A DNA stretch of 64,000 nt from Polysphondylium violaceum. Taxonomy: Eukaryota > Evosea > Eumycetozoa > Dictyosteliales > Dictyosteliaceae. Shown here piece by piece: positions 61,302 through 64,000 of this stretch. The position numbers and the translations under genes are program-made. The notes under the pieces were generated by a model. That model did no database searches. It was not told the DNA's origin and worked only from the letters and a program-made list of their open reading frames with translations. The stretch lies in the NCBI GenBank assembly GCA_000277445.1, contig AJWJ01000054.1, positions 1 to 64,000 of the forward strand. Reading direction: 5' to 3'. The stretch's first letter is position 1. Each line of letters opens with the position of its first letter.

Positions 61302-62469
61302 TATATATGTATATGTAAATAATAAATAATAAATAAATAACAATAATGGGAGGGGAAAAGTAAAAATAGTAGTAAATTGATCAACAACACTATAATGGTA
61401 AATTAATAAATAAAAGGGAAGGGAGGTGAGTTTTTTTTTTTCTATTTTTTTTTTATTTTTTTTTGGATGGTGGTAAGAGGGTTATGAACTGAAAGGGGTT
61501 CACATCTAACCCAGGTGTAAAGGGGGGCAATGGCAAAAATTGCAGTGCTTATTAGTTGACCTCAAACCAACGATAAAAGAGATGATTATTCAAGTATGAC
61601 TTTTGTGTTTATTCTTTATTTGTATGTATGAAAACTGTGTAGCTGGTATAAATTTTTTTACATACCATTTACATTTGCTTTTACAAGCACCGCACTTTGT
61701 TTGTGGTGTTTGGGAAATATTGGTTTTTTTTTATTTTTTTTTCATTTTTTTTTCATTTTTTTCTGCAAGCACAAAATATTTCCCAAGCATCCAGAAAAAG
61801 TTTTTCGGTCGCGTATAAATTCAGGAAACAGTCGAGTGTTTTGTAGCGCAATCTGACGATAAGTGTAAGTGTTTTTCAAATCTATTGGTGGCAATCAGAA
61901 AGTGATGTGGAGGTGCACGTATATGTAATAGGTTCTTTGATTTTCAATGATGATATAAATTATCCCTGTCTTACGTTTTCTGTCGTGGGGAAGAATCTTG
62001 GTAGCCTGTGGTAAGGCTTTTAGCTGACACTATTAAAGAAATCCTATTACATTGTCACACTGTGTGCTTCGCACTGACTGACCCATCCAATATTGATATT
62101 CTTGTCAATATAATATATATTAATATTGTCTTTTATTAAATATAGGTTTACTTGTGATTTATCATCTACTAGGTCTATTATAAATTCTATTCTCAATACA
62201 TCTTTTATATGTATAGATTGGTTTTTGTAAAAAGCATACAAATGTTAAATAATAAAATAAACACTCTATCTTTTATCTCTAAAATATTACTATTTTATTT
62301 CTTTTCTTTTTTTGTTTTTATTTTTTTTAATTTTTTTTTTATTTTTCAAATTTTTTTTTAAATTTTTGCCAGCCTGGATAAATAGTTTGAAAATTATATT
62401 GTTCAATTTACAATACTTTTTATTATTTTATTACCCTTTATACATTTTTTATATATATACATATAGACA
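61302..62469. promoter_or_regulatory. Divergent intergenic region with a GC-richer island
   Basis: Between the Rab11-like and CUE-domain genes. T-run-rich, with a GC-richer stretch at about 61950-62090. That stretch holds ATGATGA (61947-61953, C-box-like), CTGACTGA (62074-62081, D-box-like) and a small hairpin GTGC-TTC-GCAC (62064-62074). A minus-strand ORF (62047-62241) is not convincing. Possible small RNA, unproven. Confidence 0.35.
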
Positions 62470-63508
62470 ATGAGTGTACCATTTGATCAAGCAATTCAAT
62501 CATTAGTAGCCATATTTGGTGATTTTGATAGAGAGATTATAGAGACTGTCTTAAGACAGAATCAAGGACACATGGAGAAAACTATAGATGCCCTATTGGA
62601 AATGAATGGTGAACAGCCTATCAATCAAAATACAGACTCTGATCAAGTAAGTTTAGAGAAAAAGAGAAGAGAGATACAGATATTAACATACGATATGTAT
62701 CTAGAATTTAGCTCAAATGCAACAAGATGAAATGTTGGCAAAAATGTTACAGGATGACATGTTTATAAATGAAATTAAAAATGATGACGACTTTGCAAAT
62801 TTATTTACACCAGAACAATTACAACAACAAAAGAGATTATATCAATTACAACAACAAAGACAACAGCAACCCAATAGACCACAACAACAACAACGTGGTA
62901 GTAATCTTACACCCAGAGAAGAGTTGGCAAATTATTATAGAGAAAGAGGATATGAGCTCGATAGTGATGATGAAGATCAACCATCAAATAATAATAGTGG
63001 AGGAGGTCTTTCTATGTTGGAAGAGGACTTATCATTAAAAGAGATTAAAGAAAAGATCGGCCAATTAAGTGAAGCTGCAAAATCAAAGTTTAGAGAGTTA
63101 ACAGACTTATTTATGAAAAGAGAAGATATTCAGTATCAGTATGTTTTTATTTATATATAGTATCCAGTGATAATAGTATGTATATATTAATGTTTCTTTA
63201 TTTATTACTTCTAGATCAGTTAATACAAATGGAGATGATGAACAAGAGGAGGAAGAAAAAGAAGATGCCGTTATCTATAATAAAGCTCATTCAAATAGAG
63301 TAAATATAAACTCTTCATATAGGGATAGAGATTCAAATCAAGAAGGTGAAGAGGAATATGATTCATTTGTTTTAGGTAATTATATTGTTGCAACAATATT
63401 GGTAAAAATGATTGTATTTTGTGTTTCTAACATGTTTTATTAATCACAGATGATAGAAGAGGAGGTGGTGTTAAATTAAGAAACATGACGTCCAAAAAAG
63501 ACGATTAA
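62470..63508 (+). CDS. CUE-domain ubiquitin-binding protein (CUEDC1-like)
   Basis: Exons are 62470-62646, 62705-63138, 63215-63375 and 63450-63508, 276 residues. An N-terminal CUE domain (about residues 5-48: FDQAIQSLVAIFGDFDREII, then VLRQNQGHMEKTIDALLEM) is a three-helix ubiquitin-binding module. Next come LAQMQQDEMLAKMLQDDMF and FANLFTPEQ, resembling CUEDC1, a Gln-rich stretch, an acidic linker, a helix (LSLKEIKEKIGQLSEAAKSK), and an acidic disordered tail ending GGGVKLRNMTSKKDD. CUEDC1's exact role is poorly defined. All four splice phases agree. The final two exons are short and would be missed by ORF scanning. Confidence 0.87.
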
Positions 63509-64000
63509 TAGTCATAGTATATAGAATATTCATATATAATGATGAAATGTAAAATTTTTTAATATAAAATATATATATATAAACCCAAAAATGATCTTAT
63601 GATTGTATGCATAACCACATCAATCCTTTTATATAGTTTAGCCGTTCATTTACACTAGTATTGTTATTGTTTCTTTTTTTTATAATGATATCGTTATCAC
63701 ATTGAATCAATTTTCAATTTTACATCACATCTCTATAAAGATGGGTGCACCACACATTCATACATGCATATGAGATTAGTGGGTTTTCATACAATTGTGT
63801 GCGTATGTTGTGGTGATCCACAGAAAGAGATTGTGGTGTGGGTGGGAGAGAGTGTTTGCAATGAATATCATTTTTTAGTAGGCATGCATATCGATATCAT
63901 ACCCAATTTTTTACAAAATAATGAGTTGGGTCTGTGTGGGTCAATTCACACTTGTATCACCTTTACCACTCATACCACTTTTATCATCACTACATTTTTA
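63509..64000. other. Right-edge interval, no gene seen
   Basis: 3' flank of the CUE gene, then AT-rich sequence with GT/CA-rich boxes (TTGTGGTGTGGGTGGGAG near 63830) that could belong to the promoter of a gene beyond the window. Confidence 0.4.

Noticed and set aside
1-64000. Retroelements, DNA transposons and CRISPR arrays
   Set aside because: No reverse transcriptase, transposase, integrase, long terminal repeats or regularly spaced repeat arrays were seen; repeats are homopolymers and triplets typical of dictyostelids.

Overview
The window looks like nuclear chromosomal DNA from a dictyostelid social amoeba. It is strongly AT-rich, with T/A-runs between genes. Introns are short (about 45-280 bp) with GTAAGT/GTATGT donors. 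Every gene I could finish ends in TAA. Many proteins carry Asn, Gln, Ser or Thr homopolymers coded by trinucleotide repeats. A gene of the Steely class (type I FAS-like polyketide synthase fused to a type III chalcone-synthase-like domain) narrows it to this group. I cannot name the species from sequence alone.

Layout. 0-9 kb: an unrecognised membrane protein, a BORCS5-like lysosome-positioning subunit 93 bp ahead of a TBC1D12/14-like Rab-GAP, an unrecognised low-complexity protein and a stomatin-like (SLP-2 type) mitochondrial protein. 9-23 kb: a twin-CX9C protein, an MPP-alpha/bc1 core-2-like subunit, a senataxin/Sen1 helicase divergent from OGG1, and PLAA/Ufd3. 23-38 kb: a flavin-dependent halogenase and a Steely hybrid PKS transcribed away from each other across a 4.9 kb gene-free interval. 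38-48 kb: a small membrane protein, a class III aminotransferase, an unrecognised 310-residue protein, ALG7/DPAGT1 and an RMD1/RMND1 family protein. 50-64 kb: NudC, SMC2, a three-saposin secreted protein, a TPR protein followed by a decayed partial copy of itself, a Rab11-like GTPase and a CUE-domain protein.

The main biological point is the halogenase/Steely pair. In Dictyostelium discoideum the chlorinated alkylphenone signal DIF-1 is made by Steely2 (stlB), the flavin halogenase ChlA and the O-methyltransferase DmtA. Here a Steely enzyme with all key catalytic residues and a halogenase with the WxWxIP signature are immediate neighbours in head-to-head orientation. This looks like a small biosynthetic locus for a halogenated polyketide signal. 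No methyltransferase gene is visible in the window.

The other genes are housekeeping. Several share themes: membrane traffic (BORCS5, TBC1D14-like, Rab11-like), mitochondria (SLP-2-like, CX9C, MPP/core-2, RMD1, mitochondrial start of OGG1) and genome maintenance (Sen1, OGG1, SMC2). Rare GC-rich motifs (ACGCGT and GGCGCG cores) sit upstream of the genome-maintenance genes. I saw no CRISPR, tRNA, rRNA, retroelement or DNA transposon that I could support.
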